64,000 nucleotides of DNA from Sympetrum striolatum (GCA_947579665.1 CANPUZ010000055.1:248001-312000), one strand, 5' to 3'; numbered from the stretch's first letter, positions 43,700 through 56,404 are shown. A program made the numbers and translations. The notes: generated from the sequence alone by a model not told the origin.

Positions 43700-46600
43700 G
43701 ATACAAGAGAGTGACTTTGAGAGGGATTCCCATTGCTGTTGCTTGGCTTAGAATAAGTATATTGTGACCAAAATGCCGTTACTCGATCGATTTTAATTAG
43801 TTTAAATGGAGACCTGTTGAATATTTTGATAGCAGTTTAATATTTTCAATTTAAATTGCGTTTATTATCGTTTTACAGACCCTGGTTGCTTCAACAATGC
43901 GCTCTTTAGGAATTGTGCTGAGGATACAAGAGAGTGACTTTGAGAGGGATTCCCATTGCTGTTGCTTGGCTTAGAATAAGTATATTGTGACCAAAATGCC
44001 GTTACTCGATCGATTTTAATTAGTTTAAATGGAGACCTGTTGAATATTTTGATAGTAGTTTAATATTTTCAATTTAAATTGCGTTTATTATCGTTTTACA
44101 GACCCTGGTTGCTTCAACAATGCGCTCTTTAGGAATTGTGCTGAGGATACAAGAGAGTGACTTTGAGAGGGATTCCCATTGCTGTTGCTTGGCTTAGAAT
44201 AAGTATATTTTGACCAAAATGCCGTTACTCGATCGATTTTAATTAGTTTAAATGGAGACCTGTTGAATATTTTGATAATAGTTTAATATTTTCAATTTTA
44301 ATTGCGTTTATTATCGTTTTACAGACCCTGGTTGCTTCAACAATGTGCTCTTTAGGAATTGTGCTGAGGATACAAGAGAGTGACTTTGAGAGGGATTCCC
44401 ATTGCTGTTGCTTGGCTTAGAATAAGTATATTTTGACCAAAATGCCGTTACTCGATCGATTTTAATTAGTTTAAATGGAGACCTGTTGAATATTTTGATA
44501 GTAGTTTAATATTTTCAATTTAAATTGCGTTTATTATCGTTTTACAGACCCTGGTTGCTTCAACAATGCTCTCTTTAGGAATTGTGCTGAGGATACAAGA
44601 GAGTGACTTTGAGAGGGATTCCCATTGCTGTTGCTTGGCTTAGAATAAGTATATTTTGACCAAAATGCCGTTACTCGATCGATTTTAATTAGTTTAAATG
44701 GAGACCTGTTGAATATTTTGATAGCAGTTTAATATTTTCAATTTAAATTGCGTTTATTATCGTTTTACAGACCCTGGTTGCTTCAACAATGCGCTCTTTA
44801 GGAATTGTGCTGAGGATACAAGAGAGTGACTTTGAGAGGGATTCCCATTGCTGTTGCTTGGCATAGAATAAGTATATTGTGACCAAAATGCCGTTACTCG
44901 ATCGATTTTAATTAGTTTAAATGGAGACCTGTTGAATATTTTGATAGTAGTTTAATATTTTCAATTTAAATTGCGTTTATTATCGTTTTACAGACCCTGG
45001 TTGCTTCAACAATGCGCTCTTTAGGAATTGTGCTGAGGATACAAGAGAGTGACTTTGAGAGGGATTCCCATTGCTGTTGCTTGGCTTAGAATAAGTATAT
45101 TGTGACCAAAATGCCGTTACTCGATCGATTTTAATTAGTTTAAATGGAGACCTGTTGAATATTTTGATAGTAGTTTAATATTTTCAATTTAAATTGCGTT
45201 TATTATCGTTTTACAGACCCTGGTTGCTTCAACAATGCGCTCTTTAGGAATTGTGCTGAGGATACAAGAGAGTGACTTTGAGAGGGATTCCCATTGCTGT
45301 TGCTTGGCTTAGAATAAGTATATTTTGACCAAAATGCCGTTACTCGATCGATTTTAATTAGTTTAAATGGAGACCTGTTGAATATTTTGATAGCAGTTTA
45401 ATATTTTCAAATTAAATTGCGTTTATTATCGTTTTACAGACCCTGGTTGCTTCAACAATGCGCTCTTTAAGAATTGTGCTGAGGATACAAGAGAGTGACT
45501 TTGAGAGGGATTCCCATTGCTGTTGCTTGGCTTAGAATAAGTATATTGTGACCAAAATGCCGTTACTCGATCGATTTTAATTAGTTTAAATGGAGACCTG
45601 TTGAATATTTTGATAGTAGTTTAATATTTTCAATTTAAATTGCGTTTATTATCGTTTTACAGACCCTGGTTGCTTCAACAATGCGCTCTTTAGGAATTGT
45701 GCTGAGGATACAAGAGAGTGACTTTGAGAGGGATTCCCATTGCTGTTGCTTGGCTTAGAATAAGTATATTTTGACCAAAATGCCGTTACTCGATCGATTT
45801 TAATTAGTTTAAATGGAGACCTGTTGAATATTTTGATAATAGTTTAATATTTTCAATTTAAATTGCGTTTATTATCGTTTTACAGACCCTGGTTACTTCA
45901 ACAATGTGCTCTTTAGGAATTGTGCTGAGGATACAAGAGAGTGACTTTGAGAGGGATTCCCATTGCTGTTGCTTGGCTTAGAATAAGTATATTTTGACCA
46001 AAATGCCGTTACTCGATCGATTTTAATTAGTTTAAATGGAGACCTGTTGAATATTTTGATAGTAGTTTAATATTTTCAATTTAAATTGCGTTTATTATCG
46101 TTTTACAGACCCTGGTTGCTTCAACAATGCGCTCTTTAGGAATTGTGTTGAGGATACAAGAGAGTGACTTTGAGAGGGATTCCCATTGCTGTTGCTTGGC
46201 TTAGAATAAGTATATTTTGACCAAAATGCCGTTACTCGATCGATTTTAATTAGTTTAAATGGAGACCTGTTGAATATTTTGATAGCAGTTTAATATTTTC
46301 AATTTAAATTGCGTTTATTATCGTTTTACAGACCCTGGTTGCTTCAACAATGCGCTCTTTAGGAATTGTGCTGAGGATACAAGAGAGTGACTTTGAGAGG
46401 GATTCCCATTGCTGTTGCTTGGCTTAGAATAAGTATATTGTGACCAAAATGCCGTTACTCGATCGATTTTAATTAGTTTAAATGGAGACCTGTTGAATAT
46501 TTTGATAGTAGTTTAATATTTTCAATTTAAATTGCTTTTATTATCGTTTTACAGACCCTGGTTGCTTCAACAATGCGCTCTTTAGGAATTATGCTGAGGA

Positions 46601-46820
46601 TACAAGAGAGTGACTTTGAGAGGGATTCCCATTGCTGTTGCTTGGCTTAGAATATGTATATTATGAACAAAATGCCGTTACTCGATCGATTTTAATTAGT
46701 TTAAAACGAGACCTGTTGAATATTTTGATAGTAGTTTAATATTTTCAATTTAAATTGCGTTTATTATCGTTTTACAGACCCTGGTTGCTTCAACAATGCG
46801 CTCTTTAGGAATTGTGCTGT
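43700..46820 (+). repeat. Seven-monomer tandem higher-order repeat (1,561 bp)
   Basis: The GATAGCAGTTTAAT variant (AGCAG at 43,831, 44,723, 45,392 and 46,284) has spacings of 892, 669 and 892 bp, that is 4, 3 and 4 monomers. The first and third, and the second and fourth, are each 1,561 bp apart (7 x 223). CAATGTGCTC (44,346 and 45,907) shows the same spacing. This is the clearest tandem higher-order unit in the class A region. Confidence 0.85.
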
Positions 46821-46889
46821 AGATACAAGAGAGTGACTTTGAGAGGGATTCCCATTGCTGTTGCTTGGCTTAGAATAAGTATATTGTGA

Positions 46890-49800
46890 CCAAAATGCCG
46901 TTACTCGATAGATTTTAAATAGTTTAAATAGAGACCTGTTGAATATTTTGATAAAAGTTTAATATTTTCAATTTAAATTGTGTTTCTTATCGTTTTTAAG
47001 ACCCTGGTTGCTTCAACAATGCGCTCTTTAGGAATTGTGCTGAGGATACAAGAGAGTGACTTTGACAGGGATTCCCCATTGCTGTTGCTTGGCTTAGAAT
47101 AAGTATATTGTGACCAAAATGCCGTTACTCGATCGATTTTAATTAGTTTAAATGGAGACCTGTTGAATATTTTGATAGTAGTTTAATATTTTCAATTTGA
47201 ATTGCGTTTATTATCGTTTTACAGACCCTGGTTGCTTCAACAATGCGCTCTTTAGGAATTGTGCTGAGGATACAAGAGAGTGACTTTGACAGGGATTCCC
47301 CATTGCTGTTGCTTGGCTTAGAATAAGTATATTGTGACCAAAATGCCGTTACTCGAACGATTTTAATTAGTTTAAATGGAGACCTGTTGAATATTTTGAT
47401 AGTAGTTTAATATTTTCAATTTAAATTGCGTTTATTATCGTTTTACAGACCCTGGTTGCTTCAACAATGCGCTCTTTAGGAATTGTGCTGAGGATACAAG
47501 AGAGTGACTTTGAGAGGGATTCCCATTGCTGTTGCTTGGCTTAGAATAAGTATATTATGAACAAAATGCCGTTACTCGATCGATTTTAATTAGTTTAAAT
47601 GGAGACCTGTTGAATATTTTGATAGTAGTTTAATATTTTCAATTTAAATTGCGTTTATTATCGTTTTACAGACCCTGGTTGCTTCAACAATGCGCTCTTT
47701 AGGAATTGTGCTGAGGATACAAGAGAGTGACTTTGAGAGGGATTCCCATTGCTGTTGCTTGGCTTAGAATAAGTATATTGTGAACAAAATGCCGTTACTC
47801 GATAGATTTTAAATAGTTTAAATAGAGACCTGTTGAATATTTTGATAAAAGTTTAATATTTTCAATTTAAATTGTGTTTCTTATCGTTTTTAAGACCCTG
47901 GTTGCTTCAACAATGCGCTCTTTAGGAATGGTGCTGAGGATACAAGAGAGTGACTTTGAGAGGGAATCCCCATTGCTGTTGCTTGGATTAGAATAAGTAT
48001 ATTGTGACCAAAATGCCGTTACTCGATCGATTTTAATTAGTTTAAATAGAGACCTGTTGAATATTTTGATAAAAGTTTAATATTTTAAATTTAAATTGCG
48101 TTTCTTATCGTTTTTAAGACCCTGGTTGCTTCAACAATGCGCTTTTTAGGAATTGTGCTGAGGATACAAGAGAGTGACTTTGAGAGGGAATCCCCATTGC
48201 TGTTGCTTGGATTAGAATAAGTATATTGTGACCAAAATGCCGTTACTCGATCGATTTTAATTAGTTTAAATGACGACCTGTTGAATATTTTGATAATAGT
48301 TTAATATTTTCAATTTAAATTGCGTTTCTTATCGTTTTTCAGACCCTGGTTGCTTCAACAATGCGCTCTTTAGGAATGGTGCTGAGGATACAAGAGAGTG
48401 ACTTTGAGTGGGAATCCCTATTGCTGTTGCTTGGCTTAGAATAAGTATATTGTGAACAAAATGCTGTTACATGATCGATTTTAATTAGTTTAAATAGAGA
48501 CCTGTTGAATATTTTGATAAAAGTTTAATATTTTAAATTTAGATTGCGTTTCTTATCGTTTTTAAGACCCTGGTTGCTTCAACAATGCGCTCTTTATGAA
48601 TTGTGCTAAGGCTACAAGAGAGTGACTTTGAGAGGGAATCCCCTTTGCTGTTGCTTGGATTAGAATAAGTATATTGTGACCAAAATGCCGTTACTCGATC
48701 GATTTTAATTAGTTTAAATGACGACCTGTTGAATATTTTGATAAAAGTTTAATATTTTCAATTTAAATTGCGTTTCTTATCGTTTTTAAGACCTTGGTTG
48801 CTTCAACAATGCGCTCTTTAGGAATTGTGCTGAGGATACAAGAGATGACTTTGAGAGGGAATCCCCTTTGCTGTTGCTTGGATTAGAATAAGTATATTGT
48901 GATCAAAATGCCGTTACTCGATCGATTTTAATTAGTTTAAATGACGACCTGTTGAATATTTTGATAATAGTTTAATATTTTCAATTTAAATTGCGTTTTT
49001 TATCGTTTTTAAGACCCTGGTTGCTTCAACAATGCGCTCTTTAGGAATTGTGCTGAGGATACAAGAGAGTGACTTTGAGTGGGAATCCCCATTGCTGTTG
49101 CTTGGCTTAGAATAAGTATATTGTGAACAAAATGCTGTTACTTGATCGATTTTAATTAGTTTAAATGTCGACCTGTTGAATATTTTGATAATAGTTTAAT
49201 ATTTTCAATTTAAACTGCGTATATGATCGTTTTTCAGACCTTGGTTGCTTCAACAATGCGCTCTTTAGGAATTGTGCTGAGGATCCAAGAGAGAGACTTT
49301 GAGAGGGAATCCCCATTGCTGTTGCTTGGCTTAGAATAAGTATATTGTGAACAAAATGCCGTAGCTCGATAGATTTTAAATAGTTTAAATAGAGACCTGT
49401 TGAATATTTTGATAAAAGTTTAATATTTTTAATTTAAATTGCGTTTCTTATCGTTTTTAAGACCCTGGTTGCTTCAACAATGCGCTCTTTAGGAATTGGG
49501 CTGAGAGTACAATAGAGTGACTTTGAGAGGGAATCCCCATTGCTGTTGCTTGGCTTAGAATAAGTATATTGTGAACAAAATGCCGTTACTCGATAGACTT
49601 TAAATAGTTTAAATGACGACCTGTTGAATATTTTGATAATAGTTTAATATTTTCAATTTAAATCGCGTTTCTTATCGTTTTAAAGACCCTGGTTGCTTCA
49701 ACAATGCGCTCTTTAGGAATGGTGCTGAGGATCCAAGAGAGAGACTTTGAGAGGGAATCCCCATTGCTGTTGCTTGGCTTAGAATAAGTATATTGTGAAC

Positions 49801-50515
49801 AAAATGCCGTAGCTCGATAGATTTTAAATAGTTTAAATAGAGACCTGTTGAATATTTTGATAAAAGTTTAATATTTTTAATTTAAATTGCGTTTCTTATC
49901 GTTTTTAAGACCCTGGTTGCTTCAACAATGCGCTCTTTAGGAATTGGGCTGAGGATACAATAGGGTGACTTTGAGAGGGAATCCCCATTGCTGTTGCTTG
50001 GCTTAGAATAAGTATATTGTGAACAAAATGCCGTTACTCGATAGACTTTAAATAGTTTAAATGACGACCTGTTGAATATTTTGATAATAGTTTAATATTT
50101 TCAATTTAAATTGCGTTTCTTATCGTTTTTAAGACCCTGGTTGCTTCAACAATGCGCATTTTAGGAATGGTGCTGAGGATACAAGAGAGTGACTTTGAGA
50201 GGGAATCCCCATTGCTGTTGCTTGGCTTAGAATAAGTATATTGTGAACAAAATGCCGTTACTCGATAGATTTTAAATAGTTTAAATAGAGACCTGTTGAA
50301 TATTTTGATAAAAGTTTAATATTTTCAATTTAAATTGCGTTTCTTATCGTTTTTAAGATCCTGGTTGCTTCAACAATGCGCTCTTTAGGAATTGTGTTGA
50401 GGATACAAGAGAGTGACTTTGAGAGGGAATCCCCATTGCTGTTGCTTGGCTTAGAATAAGTATATTGTGAACAAAATGCCGTTACTCGATCGATTTTAAT
50501 TAGTTTAAATTACGA
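46890..50515 (+). repeat. Class B/C satellite segment
   Basis: From about 46,890 many monomers switch to the older-looking B and C forms: GATAGATTTTAAATAG, AATAGAGACC or ATGACGACC, GATAAAAGTTTAAT, GCGTTTCTTATCG and GTTTTTAAG, usually with the 224-bp GGGAATCCCC. Class A-like units are interspersed up to about 47,800. From about 49,260 a dimer of a CGTAGCTCGATAG monomer and a GATAGACTTTAAATAG monomer is repeated directly (GATCCAAG at 49,282 and 49,730, 448 bp apart). Point and small-indel divergence is visibly higher than in the class A zone. Confidence 0.8.
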
Positions 50516-53500
50516 CCTGGTGAATATTTTGATAGTAGTTTAATATTTTCAATTTAAATTGCGTTTATTATCGTTTTACAGACCCTGGTTGCTTCAACAA
50601 TTCGCTCTTTAGGAATTGTGCTGAGGATACAAGAGAGTGACTTTGAGAGGGATTCCCATTGCTGTTGCTTGGCTTAGAATAAGTATATTGTGACCAAAAT
50701 GCCGTTACTCGATCGATTTTAATTAGTTTAAATGGAGACCTGTTGAATATTTTGATAAAAGTTTAATATTTTCAATTTAAATTGCGTTTATTATCGTTTT
50801 ACAGACCCTGGTTGCTTCAACAATGCGCTCCTTAGGAATTGTGCTGAGGATACAAGAGAGTGACTTTGAGAGGGATTCCCATTGCTGTTGCTTGGCTTAG
50901 AATAAGTATATTGTGAACAAAATGCCGTTACTCGATAGATTTTAATTAGTTTAAATGGAGACCTATTGAATATTTTGATAGTAGTTTAATATTTTCAATT
51001 TAAATTGCGTTTATTATCGTTTTACAGACCCTGGTTGCTTCAAAAATGCGCTCTTTAGGAATTGTGCTGATTATACAAGAGAGTGACTTTGAGAGGGATT
51101 CCCATTGCTGTTGCTTGGCTTAGAATAAGTATATTGTGACCAAAATGCCGTTTCTCGATCGATTTTAATTAGTTTAAATAGATACCTGTTGAATATTTTG
51201 ATAGTAGTTTAATATTTTCAATTTAAATTGCGTTTATTATCGTTTTACAGACCCTGGTTGCTTCAACAATGCGCTCTTTAGGAATTCTGCTGAGGATACA
51301 AGAGAGTGACTTTGAGAGGGATTCCCATTGCTGTTGCTTGGCTTAGAATAAGTATATTTTGACCAAAATGCTTTTACTCGATCGATTTTAATTAGTTTAA
51401 ATGGAGACCTGTTGAATATTTTGATAGTAGTTTAATATTTTCAATTTAAATTGCGTTTATTATCGTTTTACAGACCCTGGTTGCTTCAACAATGTGCTCT
51501 TTAGGAATTGTGCTGAGGATACAAGAGAGTGACTTTGAGAGGGATTCCCATTGCTGTTGCTTGGCTTAGAATAAGTATATTTTGACCAAAATGCTTTTAC
51601 TCGATCGATTTTAATTAGTTTAAATAGATACCTGTTGAATATTTTGATAGTAGTTTAATATTTTCAATTTAAATTGCGTTTATTATCGTTTTACAGACCC
51701 TGGTTGCTTCAAAAATGCGCTCTTTAGGAATTGTGCTGATTATACAAGAGAGTGACTTTGAGAGGGATTCCCATTGCTGTTGCTTGGCTTAGAATAAGTA
51801 TATTGTGACCAAAATGCCGTTTCTCGATCGATTTTAATTAGTTTAAATAGATACCTGTTGAATATTTTGATAGTAGTTTAATATTTTCAATTTAAATTGC
51901 GTTTATTATCGTTTTACAGACCCTGGTTGCTTCAACAATGCGCTCTTTAGGAATTGTGCTGAGGATACAAGAGAGTGACTTTGAGAGGGATTCCCATTGC
52001 TGTTGCTTGGCTTAGAATAAGTATATTTTGACCAAAATGCTTTTACTCGATCGATTTTAATTAGTTTAAATGGAGACCTGTTGAATATTTTGATAGTAGT
52101 TTAATATTTTCAATTTAAATTGCGTTTATTATCGTTTTACAGACCCTGGTTGCTTCAACAATGTGCTCTTTAGGAATTGTGCTGAGGATACAAGAGAGTG
52201 ACTTTGAGAGGGATTCCCATTGCTGTTGCTTGGCTTAGAATAAGTATTTTGTGAACAAAATGCCGTTACTCGATCGATTTTAATTAGTTTAAATAGAGAC
52301 CTGTTGAATATTTTGATAGTAGTTTAATATTTTTAATTTAAATTGCGTTTATTTTCGTTTTACAGACCCTGGTTGCTTCAACAATGCGCTCTTTAGGAAT
52401 TGTGCTGAGGATACAAGAGAGTGACTTTGAGAGGGATTCCCATTGCTGTTGCTTGGCTTAGAATAAGTATATTTTGACCAAAATGCCGTTACTCGATCGA
52501 TTTTAATTAGTTTAAATGGAGACCTGTTGAATATTTTGATAGTAGTTTAATATTTTCAATTTAAATTGCGTTTATTATCGTTTTACAGACCCTGGTTGCT
52601 TCAACAATGCGCTCTTTAGGAATTGTGCTGAGGATCCAAGAGAGAGACTTTGAGAGGGAATCCCCATTGCTGTTGCTTGGCTTAGAATAAGTATATTGTG
52701 AACAAAATGCCGTAGCTCGATAGATTTTAAATAGTTTAAATAGAGACCTGTTGAATATTTTGATAAAAGTTTAATATTTTTAATTTAAATTGCGTTTCTT
52801 ATCGTTTTAAAGACCCTGGTTGCTTCAACAATGCGCTCTTTAGGAATGGTGCTGAGGATCCAAGAGAGGGACTTTGAGAGGGAATCCCCATTGCTGTTGC
52901 TTGGCTTAGAATATGTATATTGTGAACAAAATGCCGTAGCTTGTAGATTTTAAATAGTTTAAATTGAGACCTGTTGGATATTTTGATAAAAGTTTAATAT
53001 TTTTAATTTAAATTGCGTTTCTTATCGTTTTTAAGACCCTGGTTGCTTCAACAATGCGCTCTTTAGGAATTGGGCTGAGGATACATTAGAGTGACTTTGA
53101 GAGGGAATCCCCATTGCTGTTGCTTGGCTTAGAATAAGTATATTGTGAACAAAATGCCGTTACTCGATAGACTTTAAATAGTTTAAATGACGACCTGTTG
53201 AATATTTTGATAATAGTTTAATATTTTCAATTTAAATTGCGTTTCTTATCGTTTTTAAGACCCTGGTTGCTTCAACAATGCGCTCTTTAGGAATGGTGCT
53301 GAGGATACAAGAGAGTGACTTTGAGAGGGAATCCCCATTGCTGTTGCTTTGCTTAGAATAAGTATATTGTGAACAAAATGCCGTTACTCGATAGATTTTA
53401 AATAGTTTAAATAGAGACCTGTTGAAAATTTTGATAAAAGTTTAATATTTTCAATTTAAATTGCGTTTCTTATCGTTTTTAAGATCCTGGTTGCTTCAAC

Positions 53501-53640
53501 AATGCGCTCTTTAGGAATTGTGCTGAGGATACAAGAGAGTGACTTTGAGAGGGAATCCCCATTGCTGTTGCTTGGCTTAGAATAAGTATATTGTGAACAA
53601 AATGCCGTTACTCGATCGATTTTAATTAGTTTAAATGACG
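49720..53640 (+). repeat. Block duplication, 14-monomer offset (3,126 bp)
   Basis: Class B variants at 49.7-50.5 kb recur at 52.85-53.63 kb with an offset of about 3,126 bp. Examples are CCGTAGCT (AGC at 49,811 and 52,938), GAATTGGGCTGAG (about 49,943 and 53,069), GATAGACTTTAAATAG (50,040 and 53,166) and AAGATCCTGG (50,355 and 53,481). The class A segment at 50.5-52.6 kb sits between the copies. A further AGCTCGATAG unit at 52,714 matches the first of these at an offset of 13 monomers, so the left edge of the second copy was itself duplicated by one unit. Confidence 0.75.
50515..52630 (+). repeat. Class A segment enclosed by B/C monomers
   Basis: About nine class A monomers (GTTTATTATCGTTTTACAG, GGGATTCCC) lie between two B/C zones. 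Inside is a tandem three-monomer unit of 669 bp: GCTGATTATAC (TT at 51,071 and 51,740), TGCTTTTACTCG (C at 51,371 and 52,040) and AATGTGCTC (51,491 and 52,160) all repeat at that spacing. Copies are about 51,000-51,669 and 51,670-52,340. A monomer at about 31,188-31,215 shares the paired AAAATGTGCTC and GCTGATTATAC variants, so this unit has a relative 20 kb away. Confidence 0.8.
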
Positions 53641-55649
53641 ACCTGTTGAATATTTTGATAAAAGTTTAATATTTTCAATTTAAATTGCGTTTCTTATCGT
53701 TTTTAAGACCCTGGTTGCTTCAACAATGCGCTCTTTAGGAATGGTGCTGAGGATACAAGAGAGTGACTTTGAGAGGGAATCCCCATTGCTGTTGCTTGGC
53801 TTAGAATAAGTATATTGTGAACAAAATGCCGTTACTCGATAGATTTTAAATAGTTTAAATAGAGACCTGTTGAATATTTTGATAAAAGTTTTTATTTTCA
53901 ATTTAAATTGCGTTTCTTATCGTTTTTAAGACCCTGGTTGCTTCAACAATGCGCTCTTTAGGAATGTTGCTGAGGATACAAGAGAGTGACTTTGAGAGGG
54001 AATCCCCATTGCTGTTGCTTGGCTTAGAATAAGTATATTGTGAACAAAATGCCGTTACTCGATAGATTTTAAATAGTTTAAATAGAGACCTGTTGAATAT
54101 TTTGATAAAAGTTTAATATTTTCAATTTAAATTGCGTTTCTTATCGTTTTTAAGACCCTGGTTGCTTCAACAATGCGCTCTTTAGGAATTGTGCTGAGGA
54201 TACAAGAGAGTGACTTTGAGTGGGATTCCCCATTGCTGTTGCTTGGCTTAGAATAAGTATATTGTGAACAAAATGCCGTTTCTCGATCGATTTTAATTAG
54301 TTTAAATGACGACCTGTTGAATATTTTGATAAAAGTTTAATATTTTCAATTTAAATTGCGTTTCTTATCGTTTTTAAGACCCTGGTTGCTTCAACAATGC
54401 GCTCTTTAGGAATGGTGCTGAGGATACAAGAGAGTGACTTTGAGAGGGAATCCCCATTGCTGTTGCTTGGCTTAGAATAAGTATATTGTGAACAAAATGC
54501 CGTTACTCGATAGATTTTAATTAGTTTAAATAGAGACCTGTTGAATATTTTGATAAAAGTTTAATATTTTTAATTTAAATTGCGTTTCTTATCATTTTTA
54601 AGACCCTGGTTGCTTCAACAATGCGCTCTTTAGGAATGGTGCTGAGGATACAAGAGAGTGACTTTGAGAGGGAATCCCCATTGCTGTTGCTTGATTTAGA
54701 ATAAGTATATTGTGTCCAAAATGCCGTTACTCGATCGATTTTAATTAGTTTAAATGACGACCTGTTGAATATTTTGATAATAGTTTAATATTTTCAATTT
54801 AAATTGCGTTTCTTATTGTTTTTCAGACCCTGGTTGCTTCAACAATGCGCTCTTTAGGAATGGTGCTGAGGATACAAGAGAGTGACTTTGAGTGGGAATC
54901 CCCATTGCTGTTGCTAGGCTTAGAATAAGTATATTGTGACCAAAATGGCGTTACTCGATCGATTTTTATTAGTTTAAATGACGACCTGTTGAATATTTTG
55001 ATAATAGTTTAATATTTTCAATTTAAATTGCGTTTCTTATCGTTTTTCAGACCCTGGTTGCTTCAACAATGCGCTCTTTAGGAATGGTGCTGAGGATACA
55101 AGAGAGTGACTTTGAGTGGGAATCCCCATTGCTGTTGCTTGGATTAGAATAAGTATATTATGTCCAAAATGCCGTTACTCGATCGATTTTAATTAGTTTA
55201 AATGACGACCTGTTGAATATTTTGATAATATTTTAATATTTTCAATTTAAATTGCGTTTCTTATTGTTTTTCAGACCCTGGTTGCTTCAACAATGCGCTC
55301 TTTAGGAATGGTGCTGAGGATACAAGAGAGTGACTTTGAGTGGGAATCCCCATTGCTGTTGCTTGGATTAGAATAAGTATATTGTGAACAAAATGCCGTT
55401 ACTCGATCGATTTTAAATAGTTTAAATGACGACCTGTTGAATATTTTGATAATAGTTTAATATTTTCAATTTAAATTGCGTTTCTTATCGTTTTTCAGAC
55501 CCTGGTTGCTTCAACAATGCGCTCTTTAGGAATGGTGCTGAGGATACAAGAGAGTGACTTTGAGTGGGAATCCCCATTGCTGTTGCTTGATTTAGAATAA
55601 GTATATTGTGTCCAAAATGCCGTTACTCGATCGATTTTAATTAGTTTAA
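52630..55649 (+). repeat. Class B/C satellite segment left of the transposon
   Basis: Thirteen to fourteen monomers of class B, changing to class C toward the transposon. From about 54,700 nearly all units carry ATGACGACC and GAATGGTGCTG, with GTGTCC or GTGACC, and most have GTTTTTCAG and GAGTGGGAATCCCC. The last unit is cut at TTTAA (55,649) by the transposon. On the minus strand short open frames appear at 53,680-53,901 and 55,495-55,683, but these are chance frames of the repeat. Confidence 0.85.
55646..55649. repeat. Left TTAA target site duplication
   Basis: TTAA directly precedes the transposon's first base and is matched by TTAA at 58,608-58,611. Removing the element and one TTAA restores an uninterrupted class C monomer (AGTTTAAATGACGACC). 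TTAA duplication is the hallmark of the piggyBac superfamily. Confidence 0.97.
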
Positions 55650-55662
55650 CCCGGTAACGCCT
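55650..55662 (+). repeat. Left terminal inverted repeat, 13 bp
   Basis: CCCGGTAACGCCT. It is the exact reverse complement of 58,595-58,607. The next bases (AGCGGTACC) are not shared with the right end; they belong to the subterminal repeat, which overlaps this terminal repeat by five bases. Confidence 0.95.
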
Positions 55663-55681
55663 AGCGGTACCGTTTGGTATC
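55658..55681 (+). repeat. Subterminal repeat copy 1
   Basis: CGCCTAGCGGTACC followed by a degenerate half (GTTTGGTATC), where the other two copies have ATATGGTACC. The first 14 bases are identical to those at 58,454-58,467 and to the reverse complement of 56,048-56,061. This is probably a transposase binding site, by analogy with the internal repeats of piggyBac ends; binding is not shown by the sequence. Confidence 0.85.
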
Positions 55682-56404
55682 ACCCGATAGGGTATTAAGA
55701 AGAATGAATTTTCTGGTACTTCCGAATATTTTGCTAGATTTTTTTCAGTTTTACATCTATTTGCATACTTTGAGGCTCACGATTACAAAATATTTGCTTT
55801 TGTTTGTCCTTATTTTTCGCTAATACCGATGTTTGAAAAAGGTGAATTTTCATGAATCCCAAAAAACACGCTTTTTTCGTGCAGACCTTCCGATTTTTTT
55901 TAATATTTCCAGTTTCGTGGCTATCTACGAGATTTTTTCAAGTGGTATCAAATTTCAATACATCTAGCTATAGATGCAATTAGAATTTAAGGTTGCTAGT
56001 TTATTTATAATGAAGTTACAATGAGTTACATTTTGCTGGTACCATATGGTACCGCTAGGCGGTTCCCGTTATACTTTTATGCGGGAAGCGGAAATTTCTT
56101 CTGCTACGACATTTCTATCGGATTTCTTTTGCACTTGCGATATTATTGCAAATAAATATTTGAATATAGTTGCATTTCATTTATGTGCACCTCAAGAATA
56201 TATCTAGTTTAGTCGTTTTCGATGATTTAGGCTGAATTCTGAGGTATGGATTTACCCTTTTCGGGCTCTTGACGTACACCCATGACCGGATTAGGAAGAG
56301 ACAGATGTTGGGTCCGGTTGTAAAAATGAACCATTTCTCTAAAGGAGCGAAAGAAGCTAATAGATGAGGAGTGGCGGAAGGGAATACCACCGTAAACTCC
56401 GAAG
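55682..56404. other. Transposon 5' non-coding region
   Basis: About 720 bp of AT-rich sequence between the left end and the first plausible transposase start. It contains T-runs, many stops in all frames, and the inverted subterminal repeat at 56,038-56,062. A promoter and 5' leader are expected here, but I see no convincing TATA box or initiator, only weak AT-rich matches. An apparent minus-strand frame at 56,181-56,495 has no recognisable features and overlaps the likely transposase start. Confidence 0.6.
56038..56062 (-). repeat. Subterminal repeat copy 2 (inverted)
   Basis: The perfect 16-bp palindrome GGTACCATATGGTACC (56,038-56,053) is followed by GCTAGGCGG, so the full unit lies on the minus strand relative to copies 1 and 3. 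Read on the minus strand, GGAACCGCCTAGCGGTACC closely resembles the left terminus (GGTAACGCCTAGCGGTACC). It is like a second, internal transposon end about 410 bp from the true left end. Confidence 0.85.

Larger units (their letters stand above)
1..55649 (+). repeat. Satellite DNA array, left block (223-bp monomer)
   Basis: Uninterrupted head-to-tail array with a period of 223 bp. The string GACTTTGAG recurs at 4, 227, 450 and 673 and so on through the block. Variants with GGGAATCCCC in place of GGGATTCCC are 224 bp. Length divided by period gives about 249 monomers, all in the same orientation; I saw no inverted monomer. Most class A neighbours differ by only a few substitutions, which indicates strong homogenisation. 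The period is not a multiple of three, so no reading frame runs through the array. It is AT-rich and holds no gene that I can support. This is the architecture of centromeric or pericentromeric satellite or heterochromatin; the chromosomal position is inferred. The family is not one I recognise. Confidence 0.98.

Noticed and set aside
53680..53901. Minus-strand open frame of 73 codons in the satellite
   Set aside because: The same stretch is interrupted in most other monomers, the period is not a multiple of three, and there is no recognisable domain. It is a chance frame of the repeat.
1..55649. CRISPR-like regular repeats
   Set aside because: The whole 223-bp unit is repeated with no unique spacers, the unit is far too long, and no cas-type genes are present.
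55495..55683. Minus-strand open frame of 62 codons across the satellite-transposon boundary
   Set aside because: It uses satellite sequence plus the transposon terminus, which became neighbours only by insertion. It is the same chance frame as in other class C units.
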